A stretch of DNA of 5,852 bases from an uncultured Verrucomicrobiota bacterium (GTDB lineage: Bacteria; Verrucomicrobiota; Verrucomicrobiia; Methylacidiphilales; Verrucolacustridaceae): positions 1 through 5,852 of the forward strand of contig CAIVGD010000057.1 of assembly GCA_903905395.1 (NCBI GenBank), given 5' to 3'. The notes under the pieces are model-generated. The model ran no database searches. It was not told the origin of the DNA and saw nothing but the letters and a program-made list of their open reading frames with translations. The stretch's first letter is position 1, and each line of letters starts with the position of its first letter. This document shows, one piece after another, positions 4,645-5,852 of the stretch. The position numbers and the translations under genes were made by a program.

Positions 4645-5852
4645 ATGGCCTTGTTAATCCGAGACGGTGAGATCGTAACCGCTGATTCCCGGTTTCACGC
4701 GGACATCTTCTGTGATGGGGAGACGATTACCCGGATAGGAAAAAATCTCGAAGTTCCGGCCGGAACGAAAATCATCGAGGCCAAGGGAAAGTACGTTTTC
4801 CCCGGATTCATCGACCCGCACGTGCACATTCACCTGCCGTTCATGGGCACGTTGGCGAAAGATAACTATGAGACGGCGAGTCGGGCGGCATTGGCCGGGG
4901 GCACGACGACTTTGATCGAGATGATCTGTCCGTCGCGAACCGAGGAACCGTATGCGGCTTATGAATTGTGGCGGGGCAAGGCGGAGGGGAAGAGCGCTTG
5001 CGATTATACATTTCACATGGGGGTGACTCGTTTTGATTCCCAGGCCGCTGAACAGTTGCGGCAGGTGGTGAAGTCGGGCGTGGCGAGCTTCAAGATTTTC
5101 CTCGCCTACAAAGGTGCGTTCGGTGTGACGGACGAGGAATTATATCAAACGTTGAAGTTGGCGAAGGAATTGGGGGTGATCACCACGGCTCATTGTGAAA
5201 ATGCGGAGATTGTTGCCATTCGTCAGCAGGAGCTGCTTGCGGCGGGGAAGACGGGGCCGGAGTGGCATCACGAGAGCCGACCTCCGAGGGTGGAGGCGGA
5301 AGGGGTGCACCATCTGATGACGTTTGCCGAGATGACGGGAGCTCACGTTTATGTGGTTCACCTGAGTTGTGAGGAATCACTTCAGGAAGCGACGCGAGCG
5401 CGGGAGAGGGGGGTGAAGGCCTGGGTGGAAACGCTGATCCAGTATCTGGTGACCGACAAAACTTTTGCGGAGCGGCCGAATTTCGAAGGGGCAAAATTCG
5501 TTATGTCGCCGCCGTTGCGGGACAAAAAGAATCAGGCGGTGTTATGGAATGGGCTTCAGCAGGGATTCATCCACACCTTGGCGACGGATCACGCACCGTT
5601 TGATTTTAAGGGGCAAAAAGAGATGGGCCGGTCCGACTTCACCAAGATCCCCAACGGGATTCCGTCTCTGGAAGATCGCATTACGCTCCTCTACACCCAT
5701 GGAGTGAGGACGGGGCGGTTGGATCTGAATCGGTTTGTCGAGGTGGCCAGCACCGAGGTGGCCCGATTGCTCGGCTTGGCTCCGCGCAAGGGAACAATTG
5801 CGGTGGGGGCGGATGCGGATCTGGTGGTTTGGCATCCGGACGCGCCGGGAAC
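4645..5852 (+). CDS. hydA: Dihydropyrimidinase / D-hydantoinase (C-terminus beyond window)
   Basis: This zinc amidohydrolase opens dihydrouracil to N-carbamoyl-beta-alanine (and dihydrothymine likewise), the step after PreT/PreA. The 402 complete codons visible have no stop, and the family is usually around 460 residues, so about the last 55-60 are missing. Every metal-centre residue is present, nearly all at the numbering recalled for Bacillus D-hydantoinase: His59 and His61 (DPHVH), the Lys150 that becomes carboxylated (SFKIFLAYKG), His183, His239 and Asp315 (ATDHAPF). Substrate-site residues Tyr155, Ser288 and Asn337 are also present. After the metal motif the sequence reads HIHLPFMG instead of the commoner HLDMPFGG, pointing to a separate subfamily. 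The ATG at 4645 is the only usual start after an in-frame TAA at 4597-4599. Its ribosome binding site is poor (GGGAAAA, 4635-4641). Dihydroorotase or allantoinase is less likely given the family motifs and the operon. Confidence 0.92.
   Translation, partial: MALLIRDGEIVTADSRFHADIFCDGETITRIGKNLEVPAGTKIIEAKGKYVFPGFIDPHVHIHLPFMGTLAKDNYETASRAALAGGTTTLIEMICPSRTEEPYAAYELWRGKAEGKSACDYTFHMGVTRFDSQAAEQLRQVVKSGVASFKIFLAYKGAFGVTDEELYQTLKLAKELGVITTAHCENAEIVAIRQQELLAAGKTGPEWHHESRPPRVEAEGVHHLMTFAEMTGAHVYVVHLSCEESLQEATRARERGVKAWVETLIQYLVTDKTFAERPNFEGAKFVMSPPLRDKKNQAVLWNGLQQGFIHTLATDHAPFDFKGQKEMGRSDFTKIPNGIPSLEDRITLLYTHGVRTGRLDLNRFVEVASTEVARLLGLAPRKGTIAVGADADLVVWHPDAPG

Overview
This window is bacterial DNA: dense, intron-free, with genes overlapping by a few bases. 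It is moderately GC-rich by eye inside the genes and AT-richer in the one control region. The protein flavour (PreT and hydantoinase sequences of a type I associate with Verrucomicrobiota/Planctomycetota relatives rather than Enterobacteria) suggests a PVC-group bacterium. That is an impression from memory and weak evidence. Nothing suggests a phage, plasmid or recent insertion: I see no transposase, tRNA, integrase, CRISPR array or inverted-repeat ends.

Layout. Bases 1-127 hold the first 42 codons of a leftward gene resembling glucosamine-6-phosphate deaminase (NagB), cut by the window edge. Bases 128-323 are a divergent control region with two overlapping sigma70-like promoters, one per direction, followed by a roughly 140-base leader. 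From 324 to the right edge runs one rightward operon: preT (324-1781), preA (1774-3084), a methylmalonate/malonate-semialdehyde dehydrogenase gene (3077-4606) and a dihydropyrimidinase/hydantoinase gene (4645 to beyond 5852, C-terminus missing). The first three genes are joined by two 8-base overlaps. The last is separated by 38 bases that can form a hairpin.

How the genes work together. PreT and PreA form the bacterial NAD(P)H-dependent dihydropyrimidine dehydrogenase, which reduces uracil/thymine to the dihydropyrimidine. The hydantoinase-family enzyme opens that ring to N-carbamoyl-beta-alanine (or the 2-methyl form from thymine). Hydrolysis and transamination, by enzymes not seen here, would give malonate semialdehyde or methylmalonate semialdehyde. 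The aldehyde dehydrogenase would convert these to acetyl-CoA or propionyl-CoA. The operon therefore reads as a reductive pyrimidine-degradation pathway with its carbon-recovery step built in. The ureidopropionase (beta-alanine synthase) and beta-alanine aminotransferase are missing and may lie downstream of the edge.

All four operon proteins keep their key active-site residues, and I found no frameshift in any of them. I do not see a wholly new system. The points most worth a second look are the inclusion of the semialdehyde dehydrogenase in the operon, the interlocked divergent promoters with a predicted leaderless nagB-like transcript, possible RNA folding around the preT and hydantoinase start sites, and an NADPH-like rather than NADH-like cofactor loop in PreT.
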